From assembly GCA_018398815.1 (NCBI GenBank), contig CM031617.1, forward strand, positions 1,549,211 through 1,613,210: 64,000 bases of DNA. The letters run 5' to 3'. A program made the position numbers and the translations under genes. The number at the start of each line of letters is the position of its first letter. Within the stretch, counting starts at the first letter, position 1. This stretch comes from Conus ventricosus. Taxonomy: Eukaryota; Mollusca; Gastropoda; Neogastropoda; Conidae. Under the pieces are notes generated by a model. That model was not told where the DNA came from, searched no databases, and was given only the letters and a program-made list of their open reading frames with translations. Positions 1 through 11,404 of this stretch are shown here, piece after piece.

Positions 1-2780
1 AACTGTAAGACCAGTGCCCATGGAACCAGTCTCTAACCACACCCTGTAAGACCAGTGCCCATGGAACCAGTCTCTAACCCCACCTGTAAGACCAGTGCCC
101 ATGGAACCAGTCTCTCACCTCACCCTGTAAGACCAGTGCCCATGGAACCAGTCTCTAACCCCACCTGTAAGACCAGTGCCCATGGAACCAGTCTCTAACC
201 CCACCTGTAAGACCAGTGCCCATGGAACCAGTCTCTCACCTCACCCTGTAAGACCAGTGCCCATGGAACCAGTCTCTAACCCCACCTGTAAGACCAGTCC
301 CCATGGAACCAGTCTCTAACCCCACCTGTAAGACCAGTGCCCATGGAACCAGTCTCTAACCACACCTGTAAGACCAGTGTCCATGGAACCAGTCTCTAAC
401 CACACCCTGTAAGACCAGTGCCCATGGAACCAGTCTCTAACCCCACCTGTAAGACCAGTGCCCATGGAACCAGTCTCTAACCACACCCTGTAAGACCAGT
501 GCCCATGTAACCAGTCTCTAACCACACCCTGTAAGACCAGTGCCCATGGAACCAGTCTCTAACCCCACCTGTAAGACCAGTGCCCATGGAACCAGTCTCT
601 AACCACACCCTGTAAGACCAGTGCCCATGGAACCAGTCTCTAACCCCACCTGTAAGACCAGTCCCCATGGAACCAGTCTCTAACCCCATATGTAAGACCA
701 GTGCCCATGGAACCAGTCTCTAACCACACCCTGTAAGACCAGTGCCCATGGAACCAGTCTCTAACCACACCATGTAAGACCAGTGCCCATGGAACCAGTC
801 TCTAACCCCATATGTAAGACCAGTGCCCATGGAATCAGTCTCTAACCCCACCTGTAAGACCAGTGCCCATGGAACCAGTCTCTAACCACACCTGTAAGAC
901 CAGTGCCCATGGAACCAGTCTCTCACCTCACCCTGTAAGACCAGTGCCCATGGAACCAGTCTCTAACCCCATATGTAAGACCAGTGCCCATGGAACCAGT
1001 CTCTAACCACACCCTGTAAGACCAGTGCCCATGGAACCAGTCTCTAACCACACCATGTAAGACCAGTGCCCATGGAACCAGTCTCTAACCACACCCTGTA
1101 AGACCAGTGCCCATGGAACCAGTCTCTAACCCCACCTGTAAGACCAGTGCCCATGGAACCAGTCTCTAACCACACCCTGTAAGACCAGTGCCCATGGAAC
1201 CAGTCTCTAACCACACCCTGTAAAACCAGTGCCCATGGAACCAGTCTCTAACCCACACCTGTAAGACCAGTGCCCATGGAACCAGTCTCTAACCCCACCT
1301 GTAAGACCAGTGCCCATGGATCCAGTCTCTAACCCCACCTGTAAGACCAGTGCCCATGGAACCAGTCTCTAACTCCAAACTGTAAGACCAGTGCCCATGG
1401 AACCAGTCTCTAACCACACCCTGTAAGACCAGTGCCCATGGAACCAGTCTCTAACCCCACCTGTAAGACCAGTGCCCATGGAACCAGTCTCTCACTCACA
1501 CCCTGTAAGAACCAGTGCCCATGGAACCAGTCTCTAACCCACCTGTAAGACCAGTCCCCATGGAACCAGTCTCTCACCTCACCCTGTAAGACCAGTGCCC
1601 ATGGAACCAGTCTCTAACCCCACCTGTAAGACCAGTCCCCATGGAACCAGTCTCTAACCCCACCTGTAAGACCAGTGCCCATGGAACCAGTCTCTAACCA
1701 CACCTGTAAGACCAGTGTCCATGGAACCAGTCTCTAACCACACCCTGTAAGAACCAGTGCCCATGGAACCAGTCTCTAACCCCACCCTGTAAGACCAGTG
1801 TCCATGGAACCAGTCTATAACCACACCCTGTAAGACCAGTGCCCATGGAACCAGTCTATAACCACACCCTGTAAGACCAGTGCCCATGGAACCAGTCTCT
1901 AACCCCACCCTGTAAGACCAGTGCCCATGGAACCAGTCTCTAACCCCACCCTGTAAGACCAGTGCCCATGGAACCAGTCTCTAACCCCACCCTGTACGAC
2001 CAGTGCCCATGGAACCAGTCTCTAACCACACCCTGTAAGACCAGTGCCCATGGAACCAGTCTCTAACCACACCTGTAAGACCAGTGCCCATGGAACCAGT
2101 CTCTCACCTCACCCTGTAAGACCAGTGCCCATGGAACCAGTCTCTAACCCCATATGTAAGACCAGTGCCCATGGAACCAGTCTCTAACCACACCCTGTAA
2201 GACCAGTGCCCATGGAACCAGTCTCTCACCTCACCCTGTAAGACCAGTGCCCATGGAACCAGTCTCTAACCCCACCTGTAAGACCAGTCCCCATGGAACC
2301 AGTCTCTAACCCCACCTGTAAGACCAGTGCCCATGGAACCAGTCTCTAACCACACCTGTAAGACCAGTGTCCATGGAACCAGTCTCTAACCACACCCTGT
2401 AAGACCAGTGCCCATGGAACCAGTCTCTAACCCCACCCTGTAAGACCAGTGTCCATGGAACCAGTCTATAACCACACCCTGTAAGACCAGTGCCCATGGA
2501 ACCAGTCTATAACCACACCCTGTAAGACCAGTGCCCATGGAACCAGTCTCTAACCCCACCCTGTAAGACCAGTGCCCATGGAACCAGTCTCTAACCACAC
2601 CCTGTAAGACCAGTGCCCATGGAACCAGTCTATAACCACACCCTGTAAGACCAGTGCCCATGGAACCAGTCTCTAACCACACCCTGTAAGACCAATGCCC
2701 ATGGAACCAGTCTCTAACCACACCCTGTAAGACCAATGCCCATGGAACCAGTCTCTAACCCCACCTGTAAGACCATAACG
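1..2780. repeat. Minisatellite, 40-41 bp unit, about 68 copies
   Basis: Head-to-tail copies of a 40 or 41 bp unit beginning TGTAAGACCAGTGCCCATGG and ending in CCACC or CACACC. Variants differ by single bases and by one extra C. The array runs off the left edge of the window. On the minus strand each unit carries CTTACAGGTGGGG or CTTACAGGGTGTGG, which looks like a splice donor. The right edge of the array coincides with the end of the RING-encoding exon of the minus-strand gene. The short open frames inside are products of the repeat, not genes. Confidence 0.97.
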
Positions 2781-3173
2781 CCATGGACTGTGCAGCACGA
2801 CGGGCAGGTTGGCTGGGACTGAAACCACCGGTCGATGCAAGATCGGCAGAAAACATGACCACAAGGCAGAGCTTTGGGACCTACTAGCAGATGTCGCAAT
2901 GGTCTGGGTGGCTGTGGGATTTAGCTGGCACAGAGAACAGCTTTGGTGATGCCTGGTACAGCTGTGCGTGGTCAGCGCGGATCAGGGTTGTCATGTTGTT
3001 CATCATGGACTGCAGAACAGCAGGGTCAGTGTCCACCACATGGATTTCCGTAATGGACCTGGTAAATCTCTTGGTGTAGGCTTTCACAGCTCTGTACAGA
3101 CTTCCAATGAACATTCTGGTGTTTTGCTTCTGGCCTGGATTCTTGAACATGTCCAACAACATGGGATATATGT
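2765..3173 (-). CDS. Exon: C-terminal part of a macro-like domain followed by a RING finger, frameshifted
   Basis: Reading on the minus strand, the exon opens after a good acceptor (TTCTGTTTCAG, ending at 3174) with D-I-Y-P. A phase-1 join to the previous exon restores an Asp codon. It contains ITEIHVVDTDPAVLQSM, typical of the last strand and helix of macro domains. The first RING cysteine pair follows (CDIC, about 2893-2904) and the rest of the ring comes later (LPCGHVFCRSCIDRWF, then CPSC). The halves are in different frames with two stop codons between them, and the C2-C3 spacing is about 10 nt short of normal, so there is a deletion or assembly error inside the ring. The TVHG after the last cysteines resembles the residues that follow Deltex-type RINGs, so a DTX3L-like E3 ligase is possible. 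The frame then meets CAG|GTGGGG and the minisatellite, which may be a splice donor. A RING normally recruits E2 enzymes for ubiquitination. Confidence 0.7.
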
Positions 3174-4000
3174 CTGAAACAGAATCCTTTTTACAGAAAT
3201 CTAACAACAACAGTAATGATGCAGACTTTGCTGTTGTACAAAACAGAATATTTCTATTAAAAAAATGTAATAACAATGATGAGACACACTTTGCTATTGT
3301 AGGATCTCCAAACAACAGAGGCAATCAGATTTTTATTTTGTTTTGTGAACAGATTCTCACCACAGGCATAATGGAAAGAAAGGAGAGGCACATAAGACAG
3401 GAGGAAGCGTTCATATATATTGTTTTTTTCACAATTATCTAATGCATTCAAGTTCTGACAAAGGCATAGCACACTGCATGACTGAAGAATAGAACAGAGG
3501 TTTTTTTTGTTTTTGTTTTTTTGTTTTTTTACAGAGAGCATAGTCGGGCTGCTGAGAGAGGAATGCAGAAGGAGGGGAGAGGGTGGGTGGATGGGTGTCT
3601 AGTCAACTCATTGTGCTTGTAGCTATGCCAACCATGAGGGGCCATATCAGGGATGCTATCTCATCAAAGTCAATTCTTTACACAGATATTTAAAAAAAAC
3701 CCAACAACATCAGAAACATAAAATGTCCATAAAATCTTTGATCATAGGGGCAAATATTATAAACTTTTTTCCTTTGAATATCCAGCAAAAACACATCTTG
3801 TAGGGCAACAAAGAACAGACAAAAATGTCAAAATAGTGCCATACATTATTTAAGAATACACAAGAAGATGCCAATCTAGATATCATAAGGAACATAACAG
3901 GTATGAGGGGAAAAAGAAAAACAGGTAAATAGCAAAAACAACGCTGGGTTTATGAAAACATGTCTGAAACTAAGTTTCTATTTTTCACTTGTTCATGCGA

Positions 4001-4218
4001 AAATTATTGGCATGTGGTGTTCCAAAATTATTGGCCTGCTGGTTGTTCCAAAGAATTATTGGCCTGCTGGTTGTTCCAAAGAATTATTGGCCTGCTGGTT
4101 GTTCCAAAGAATTATTGGCCTGCTGGTTGTTCCAAAGAATTATTGGCCTGCTGGTTGTTCCAAAGAATTATTGGCCTGCTAGTTGTTCCAAAGAATTATT
4201 GGCCTGCTAGTTGTTCCA
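4001..4218. repeat. Minisatellite, 28 bp unit, about 7-8 copies
   Basis: Tandem copies beginning TTATTGGCCTGCTGGTTGTT and ending CCAAAGAA. The first copy is divergent (TTGGCATGTGG) and the last two share a G-to-A change (GCTAG). It lies inside the predicted intron 3174-5307. Confidence 0.95.
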
Positions 4219-4921
4219 TGTAGCATCAAATTTGTTTTGATCATTGGTTACCTTGGCAACATGCAGTCTGATTTTAAAGCTGGCGCTCAGTAACACTGAA
4301 ACATCTGGCCCACATTTTTTGGTCTTACATTTATTAATACAATTATCGATTCTACATATCTCCATCTGATCTTCACAGAACATGACAACATTTGTTACAA
4401 TATTTGCATGCTTATAATCTAACGCGTCTTACAGCAGTGTACACCTGTGCAACAATCTTTAAAGATCAAAAAGAAAATGTAAATTATGCGATTTGTTTTA
4501 TGGCTATTATGACCGAGAGACATCATATAAGAGGAGTCTGGATTTTCAGCTACACTGAAAACTTGACGTTCTTTAATGGTCTGGCACAGACTTACAGAGT
4601 AGCACGCCCTGTTCAATATACTACAGTTCCATTCCTTCCGTCTATTACCATGCTAAGTTTTAAATATTCCAATGATAAACTGCCTCTAGAAATGATGATC
4701 TCTGCTTCTAGACATGTGCTGTTGAGCATGAACAAATATCCATGGATCCTTTCTTTGTTTCTTTGTTTGCCCACTGTTGAATTCAATACTTAATACTACT
4801 TACAATCAAAATTTCACGCAGGAATGACCAGAATGGTCTTTACAATACTTAGCTTTCTGCAAAGTTTAATTATTCTAATGCTTGTACTTAATGAAAGAAT
4901 GCGCACATTACAGTCTACCAT

Positions 4922-4955
4922 GGACACACACATACACACACTCACGCGTGGGCGA

Positions 4956-5002
<47 letters not shown>

Positions 5003-5093
5003 CACACAATCTGTCCATAATCACATTAAGTGGGAAGATGTTAAACTGAAGAACAACAACAGAGGGAGGGTGAAGGAGGAGAAGAAGAAGAAG

Positions 5094-5140
<47 letters not shown>

Positions 5141-5155
5141 AGGGAGGGAGGGACA
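4922..5155. repeat. CA, GAA and GA microsatellites
   Basis: An interrupted (CA)n at about 4922-5010 is followed by (GAA)n/(GA)n at about 5080-5135 and short GGGA repeats to 5152. Apparent His/Thr-rich or Arg/Glu-rich frames here are low-complexity artefacts. Confidence 0.95.
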
Positions 5156-5307
5156 GACAGTGACAGCGAGACAGTCAAGCAGACTGACTGAAGGAGGGGG
5201 AGGGGGAGAGAAAATGAGAATGACAAAGCATCAGGAATGCTTACATTATGTACAACAGAACAATTCAGTCATTCAAGTGAACAATTCAGAGCTAAGATGT
5301 TCCCTAC

Positions 5308-6041
5308 CTGTGTCCCTCTTCTGCAGTCTTGTAACAGTCACTGTTCTCTTCTTGCCCTGGTCCACTTCGTTGAATGCCTGTTCCAGGAAGTCTGTGATGT
5401 TGTCTTCACTGTAGGAAACTCTTGGTGACAGGGTGACAAAGACAAACTGTTTGTACATTGCTGAGCAGCACACTACCTCGCCTGCGATGGACATGTCTTT
5501 TTGACACTCCTTCACCCCAACAAGAGCCACAGGATTCAAAGTCTTCTCAAACTGTTTCCAGGTGCTATCGTTCAGGACGTTCTGCACGTCCTGCCACAGA
5601 ATGACTGCGTCAGTTCCAGCGTCCACAGCAGACTGCTTTTGAAAGAGCACAGAGAGGTTCTCACCCTCAAAAGTAATCTTGACAGGAAAGTCATCACACT
5701 GATCTCGTGACTGACCCCCGGCGCCGGGTAACTGCCCTCTAGTGGCCAGACCGGCATGACCCTTAGATCCAAGCTGATTGCCCTGTGGCTTCTGAAGGTT
5801 TTCAACAGCTGTTTTCTGCCCTCTTCCTGTGTCTCCTGCAGTGCTGGGAATCCCAGGAGTGATGCCCACTGGTGCTCCCCACAGGGCAGAGAAAATGGTC
5901 TGGATGATGGCGATCATGGCGTCACTGACATCAACAAAGTGGATCTGTTTCAGAGAGGTGGTCCGCCCATGAAGGCTGTCAAACGTCTTCACAGCGGAGA
6001 GGTAACTTTTGGCGCAGACGTCCTGGGTACGCCAAATATGG
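5308..6041 (-). CDS. Exon: end of macro domain 1 and start of a second, divergent macro-like domain
   Basis: The minus-strand frame opens with IFGVP (one reading frame) and, after a one-base slip at about 6022, continues DVCAKSYLSAVKTFDSL and LKQIHFVDVSDAMIAIIQTI. This is the C-terminal half of a macro domain. A Gln/Gly-rich linker follows (about 5700-5870). Next comes a second region with FEGENLSVLFQKQ, DAVILWQDV and a C-terminal stretch FVFVTLSPRVSYSEDNI, best read as a divergent macro fold without the canonical Asn-Ala-Ala-Asn motif. The 3' end has a clear donor, ACAG|GTAGGG, in phase 1, matching the next exon. The acceptor at 6042 (GGCAG|CC) is weakly pyrimidine-rich but gives SSA-IFGVP across the join, as macro domains require. 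Macro domains bind or hydrolyse ADP-ribose. Identity as a PARP14- or DTX3L-type gene is inference. Confidence 0.7.
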
Positions 6042-7054
6042 CTGCCATCATAGCAAGAGCCCATGTGACATGCATAATCAGATCTTTCAAGCTGTAAAAG
6101 TGATAGGTTACAATGAGATTCAGAATCCCTAAACTGCCAATGGTAGACTGTTTCTATATGTGTGCGCAAGGGCGTGCTCTAGAAAGATGAAAAGCCTGCT
6201 GGTTTCAAACTTGTCGGTCAAAAAAGCTGCTGAAAGCATGTAACTGCTATAAATAAAGCAACAATAATCAAGGTAAACAGAGAGCAGAGTTGTGTTAAAA
6301 TAAGATGGGTGTACCAACTCAGTACGTCATTCCCAGATCTGGGAACACTTGGCTCACTTTTCTGCTACAGTGCTGCAATAAGAGTAAAAGGATCCAAGCA
6401 GTATCTGTACTTCCTTGTGCATGTGACATACCATCTTTTCTTCCCTCCCCTCTCAACCCTCCACCTTCCCTCCTAACCATCTCCCACATTAAGACACACA
6501 CACACACTCACACTCACACACACACACACACACACACACAGAGCAAAGAGTCATTTGATCGGTCTTTTGTATCATCCACCTCTATTAAATGGATTTTAAA
6601 AAAATGTTAGGGCAGGCATCTGGCTGGAAAAAAAAAATCAGTGTCCCACCTCAGTCAATTACCCCCCCCCCCCCCCCCCCCTTCCCCTCCATATCTTCTT
6701 TTCCTCTCTTCTATGAGTTCCACGCATTTCACTGCACTTCTTTTTCTTTCCACACACACAACTCCACTCCCTTCGTTGGGCAGATGGGTTTAATACTTGC
6801 CTGTCTATACAGGGAGTGTCCGCAGGAGTATCAGCCTGCGTACGCAGAAGAAGAAGAAGCACATGAACCCACCCCTTACCTGAGCTGATAGGTGCACATG
6901 AACCCACCCCTTACCTGAGCTGACAGGTGCACATAAACCCACCCCTTACCTGAGCTGATAGGTGCACATAAACCCACCCCTTACCTGAGCTGATAGGTGC
7001 ACATAAACCCACCCCTTACCTGAGCTGATAGGTGCACATGAACCCACCCCTTAC
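6042..7054 (-). other. Intron of the macro/RING gene
   Basis: It lies between the donor at 7055/7054 (CTCAG|GTAAGG) and the acceptor at about 6042. It holds a CA microsatellite (6493-6540), a run of more than 20 Cs (about 6662-6680) and the 35-bp donor-containing minisatellite at its 5' end. Nothing else in it appears coding. Confidence 0.65.
6493..6682. repeat. CA microsatellite and poly-C run
   Basis: (CA)n with a few CT interruptions at 6493-6540, and an uninterrupted C run at about 6662-6680. Both lie within the predicted intron. Confidence 0.93.
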
Positions 7055-7069
7055 CTGAGCTGACAGGTG
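6866..7069 (-). repeat. Minisatellite of 35 bp units, each carrying the exon end and a splice donor
   Basis: On the + strand the motif TTACCTGAGCTGA starts at 6876, 6911, 6946, 6981, 7016 and 7051, an exact 35-bp period. On the minus strand each copy reads CAGCTCAG|GTAAGGGGTGGG. The copy nearest the exon (7051) is the natural donor of the macro-domain exon, where the protein reads VALPPVSS. The array therefore consists of five further copies of the last exon bases plus the donor, placed just downstream in the intron. Confidence 0.93.
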
Positions 7070-7818
7070 GGAGGGCAACGGAGGTGAATCCCAGACCGTC
7101 AGCTTTCCTCAGGCAGTTGAACACAGTGTCCACCAGGTGTTGCCGACACTGAGCTTTGTCCGTGTACTTCCCCAGCGAGGCCCCACAGCGTGCAGCACTT
7201 TCTGACACGGCAGATTCCCTGCCGAGGTTCCACCACCTCTGTCACCCGCAGCTGACCATGTTTCCTTATGTGTTCACTTCCTTCATCGTCCAGGGCAAAG
7301 CCGGCTGCTCTGGAAATGGCCAAAGCCACACCCCCTCCGTGTGAAAGATTTTCATTGGCAGCATTGACAATGGCGTCTACTGGCAGCTTGGTGATGTCAG
7401 TTTTGTACACCAACACTGTCGATTCCAGAGAGAGTTTTATAGGTTTCCACCGATAATTTGTGCCTGGCCCGGCTGTGAACCCCTGAGACCTTGCCACTGA
7501 CTTCTGTTGCTGGCCTGAACTCGCTGTATGCACCATTCTTCGACCTGTTCCCCGATTCTCCTTCAAATCAAATCTCGAAGCCTCCACACGTTGTGCACCC
7601 AGAGTGTTGCTCCATCCACCTGCGCTCTCGGAGGTGACTTTGCTTCTAACAGCATCATTAAGCTTTCCTGCAGTCATCAATAATTCCTCAAACCCGACTG
7701 CAATGTTTGTCATTCCACCTTTTACTGTCATATGAAAATCTACACCTCCCAGGATCTTGAAGAGATTCACCTTTTCAAGAAAACTGCTTGGAATGCTGAT
7801 ACTGATCCGGTCTGAGCC
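7055..7818 (-). CDS. Exon: linker/KH-like region and N-terminal two-thirds of macro domain 1
   Basis: The exon starts after TTTTCTTCAG (acceptor ending at 7819). The first part, with ISISIPSSFLEKVNLF and MTNIAVGFEELL, has the strand-helix spacing of the small KH-like domains found between domains in PARP14-type proteins (inference). After a low-complexity linker (about 7470-7620) comes a textbook macro domain: VLVYKTDITKLP, then VDAIVNAANENLSHGGGVAL at about 7380-7321, with the Asn-Ala-Ala-Asn and Gly-rich ADP-ribose-binding loop intact. Downstream VLHAVGPRWG and GKYTDKAQCRQHLVDTVFNCL are recognisable but lie in other frames, so single-base indels sit near 7230 and 7175. The exon ends VALPPVSS at a strong donor, CTCAG|GTAAGG. 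Either a decaying gene or an unpolished consensus explains the frameshifts. Confidence 0.85.
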
Positions 7819-9663
7819 CTGAAGAAAAGAAAACAAAGAAAGAGACGATCAACTCTCCCCACTTTGGTCATTCTGGTGCTCATTATTTTAACAGAATTAG
7901 GTCGTGACAGTCTACTGATCGTGGAATCATTAACAAAAACATATCATACATTAAGATACATGCAAATGTCTTTAAACTCTGAGTTTGTAAAGAAATCTGG
8001 CCACACATATTTGTGAGAGCTAAAAATGCTAACAACAGAAAAATTTCCGAAAGCAATGCATCCAATGTAAATAGACGATATCATGGGAGCAAACTGGAAG
8101 AATTAAAGGACATCGTTGTAATGATATATCAGGGTGACACAATATGTCACTGTGACATGCCAGTGTACATACTGGTGATATTACATCAGAGTCACATCTT
8201 CAAAATCTGTCATTAAAATTAAGATTTTTTAGCCCCATGAATGGAAATTCATAACATATAAATGGAAAAACAGTCCTGACACAGCCCTTGGCAATCGGCT
8301 GGGCAACAAACGAGAAGAATGGAAGATAAAACAACTTTCATGTAATAAATGGGTGAAACTTAGAAAAGAAAAAAAACTGCAATGAGGCCGAGGTCCAGGA
8401 GCAGCCTAGACCCCAGGAGGCCCAGGGGCAGTGCCCTACTGCGGAAAGTCCATGGAGGTAAGCTTCAAACTAAAAAAAAAAACAACTGGATTTACATGTG
8501 TAGAAACAGGAGAGACTTGCACTGCACCTTCTGCAAAATAACACCAAGTCAGGCACGTGCAGGGGAAGACAACTGCATCCACATTCACATCAGCAGTCCA
8601 CATATTATGATTTTTTAAAAAAAACAAAAAACCAAACAAACCCCAAAAAAACCCTACAGGACTAACAACAGCATTTTCTTTTCTAATTTTTGGAAACAAC
8701 CTTTTTTTTAATACATGTATTTAACATATATGTAGCTATCAATCATCATTTTCTTTAAACCCAACAAACAGATAACTTGAATAACCTGCAGTATTGTTTA
8801 AAACGTTTTTCTTCAAGCCTGCATTTCCAAATCACACTAAATTCTGCATGAAAAAACCCAGTCGTGGATACAGTGTCTCTATGACTGCGCAATGCTGTCT
8901 ACAAGTGGCGAGAGTGGTCACTCACTTTGCTTTCAATCATCCACCTTCGATCCAAAGCATCTGTGCCAATTCCCCACGACCTGGTCATCTCACACACTGC
9001 CATGTTTGTCTGAGGGGATCGCTACGATACCTTGGAATTAATTATCCACATACATACGCACTTCACTGGCACACTTGCTACAAACTTGGAAAAAGACTGA
9101 AACAATTTGGCTCCATGTGAAGCACCTTCCAATCAGTGGACATTTAAAGCGACGTTAACTGTAGAAGAAAACACAAACACACAAACATGCCGAACAACTT
9201 TCAGCAGAGTAGGTAGCATACAGACCTGGCCATCTTTTCCATTTCCAGGGGGATTCTGCATGTGATCTGAAACAGATCCAAGATACTTCAATAAACCAAG
9301 TTCTGTATGGACTGTTCATCACAATTTTCGTAACTGAACTGCAGACACAATACACATAATGTACATGTATGGAAAGGTTTGAACCTGTAAATGTGTGCAC
9401 ACTCATCTGCATGTCTGCAGCACCACATCATTGTCAGTGTAAAAGAAGATTCAGCATGTTTTATAAATAAGAGTGCTTTGAAGCGCGCTTTCAAATATGG
9501 AATCCCTTGCCGGTCTGAACTCAACTGAAGTGTGGCTCTTGCACTGCAGAATTCCAAAACATGTCGGTATATTTCCATTCTTCTCTCCTTTCAGACACAA
9601 CAAAACAATAGCCTGATGACAAAGTTCCCCGAAGAAACTCATGTCAGACATCAATCAACTCAC
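7819..9663 (-). other. Intronic or intergenic stretch, no gene seen
   Basis: It lies between the donor GCTCTGG|GTGAGT at 9664/9663 and the acceptor at 7819. The phases of the two exons do not match (phase 1 against phase 0), so a small exon or an indel may be hidden here. AT-rich single-copy sequence with A-runs. I find no repeat array and no convincing domain. Confidence 0.5.
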
Positions 9664-10026
9664 CCAGAGCGGCGATGGCCGACTTCAACTGCGCCACCTG
9701 CTGAGGATCAAACCTGACGTCAGCTGGGAGCGGCATTGTGTCTATCACCGAGGCTTGCTCTTCAAGATGGCCAAGTCTGGACATGATGGCGCTCTCCATG
9801 TCCAGCAGGGCGTCGTCAGGGGCAGACTGCACACGATCGTCCAGCACTCCAGCCAGCGACAAGGTGGCCGCCCTGACCTGGTCTGCTTGGGACAGCCCCG
9901 CCCTCTCTTCTTCCGTCCTGATGACCTCATACATGGCCTGACGACGATTCTCCACGCTCAGGCGCGGGTCATCACACACCCTGTTCCATCACATGCAGTC
10001 CGCAAGACCACCCTTCATCTTTTTGT
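9664..10026 (-). CDS. Probable exon, helical/coiled-coil protein segment of unknown function
   Basis: The minus strand shows a pyrimidine-rich acceptor (GGGGGTTTTCTGCTTAG, ending at 10027) and a donor CTCTGG|GTGAGT. The interior is open and rich in Glu, Gln, Ala and Leu, with segments such as ENRRQAMYEVIRTEEER and LLDMESAIMSRLGHLEEQA that look alpha-helical. A one-base slip near 9978 separates the first 16 codons (KDEGWSCGLHVMEQ) from the rest. I do not recognise the family. Position and strand suggest an upstream exon of the macro/RING gene, but phase continuity with the exon at 7818 is not shown. Confidence 0.5.
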
Positions 10027-10449
10027 CTAAGCAGAAAACCCCCTAAAAATGAATCATTTTTAATTTTAACTGCAAACAGTCTGAAGCAACAATGAGGAAT
10101 ACAGAAGGGATTTTTTTTTTTTTTGCCATAGTTTCCTGACACACATATACCATCACCCAAAACGGGGAGAAAGCCCAATGCACACGACAGTTTGGGCAAA
10201 AACAGCCAAAAATTTCAGTTTTTTTTCAACTCACTCACTTGTAGTAATCCCCATGTTCATTACTCTGTGTGTTGTGTGGTGTGGTGGGTGTGTGTGTGTG
10301 GTGTGTGTGGGGTGTGTGGTGTGGTGTTGGGGGATGACAAGTGAGCATGCTGTACGTGCTGATGCATGTGCATCCACACTAAATATAAAAGTTACCATTT
10401 TCAAAAAATTTCAAAGACGACAAATGATCAAAAAAACGGAACAGAACGC

Positions 10450-10790
10450 CTTTACTGCCACCCCCGAACACAGGTGTCCCCACAGGTAAACAGAACGTTT
10501 TTACTGCCATCCCCCGCACCAGAGTCACCACATGGTAAACGTAACACTGGGTCTTCCTGCCATACCGCACACAGGTGTCACCACATGGTAAACATAACCC
10601 CTTTTCTCCATCCCCTCACACAGATGTCCCAAGGGGAAAACAAACATTTTCCCCCCCCTGCACACGATGCCCCCCACATGGTAAACAGTAACGCCTTTAC
10701 TGCCATCCCCTGCACACAGAGTCACCACATGGTAAAAAGTAACCCCTTTTACTGCCACCCCTCACACAGATGTCACCACAGGAAAAAGCA
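10450..10790. repeat. Degenerate minisatellite, about 51 bp unit, about 6-7 copies
   Basis: Repeated blocks share CACCACATGGTAAACAGTAA and TTTACTGCCATCCCC with variable homopolymer lengths. The copies are diverged or poorly resolved. Confidence 0.8.
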
Positions 10791-11404
10791 GCAAATCTAA
10801 ACGTGAAATGAGCTTTTTTCAGCAATAGATTTCATGTTATAAACGACACTGTCCTAAAAAATTTGTAACAAACTTTTTTGCTTATACATTTCAAAAGCTG
10901 TTTTTCAAAAAACCCGGCCCAAAAAAGAGATAAAAATAACATGTTACTATTGTAGACTTTATCAGCCACAATGTATTTTCCCAGCATGACCCCAAACTGG
11001 GATCAAAAAAGGGGAAACCATGAAAGCAGCCTACTACAATCTTTTACTTATTTCCACAAAGCACTTCCCAATGAAAGCACTTCACACCTTTGGGCCTTTT
11101 TGACCAGGATGAGACAAAACTCACATGCGTCACAGGGGGTAAATCCAAAATGGTTACATCACAAATTTCACTGAAATACACTGTGTGCTTGAGGGAAAAC
11201 AAGTTCAATACAAAATCTGGGCAGCTGAAAAGTCTCCCCTAAAACACATTTGTGACAACATGTACATCATCGGGGCTACATAAAATTTTTGACAATACTT
11301 TTGGGCCAAAAAACCTCAACAGAGTTTTGTAAAGATTCTATCACTTCCAAAGGGAGCGAGGATAAACAAAAAATGCAGTGCAGTATGAAAAGCACATCAT
11401 CGAA

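Larger units (their letters stand above)
3174..5307 (-). other. Intron of the macro/RING gene
   Basis: Inferred from a donor (ACAG|GTAGGG at 5308/5307), an acceptor (TTTCAG at 3179-3174) and matching phase 1 on both sides. It holds a 28-bp minisatellite (4001-4218) and CA and GA microsatellites (4922-5155). I see no convincing coding sequence in the rest. Confidence 0.65.

Noticed and set aside
1..2780. CRISPR-like regular repeats (also at 31.9-33.8 kb and 34.3-35.7 kb)
   Set aside because: Units are contiguous with no unique spacers, there are no cas genes, and the genome is eukaryotic.
9155..9578. Cys/His-containing minus-strand frames between exons
   Set aside because: No consistent zinc-ligand spacing and no splice signals. 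Likely intronic.
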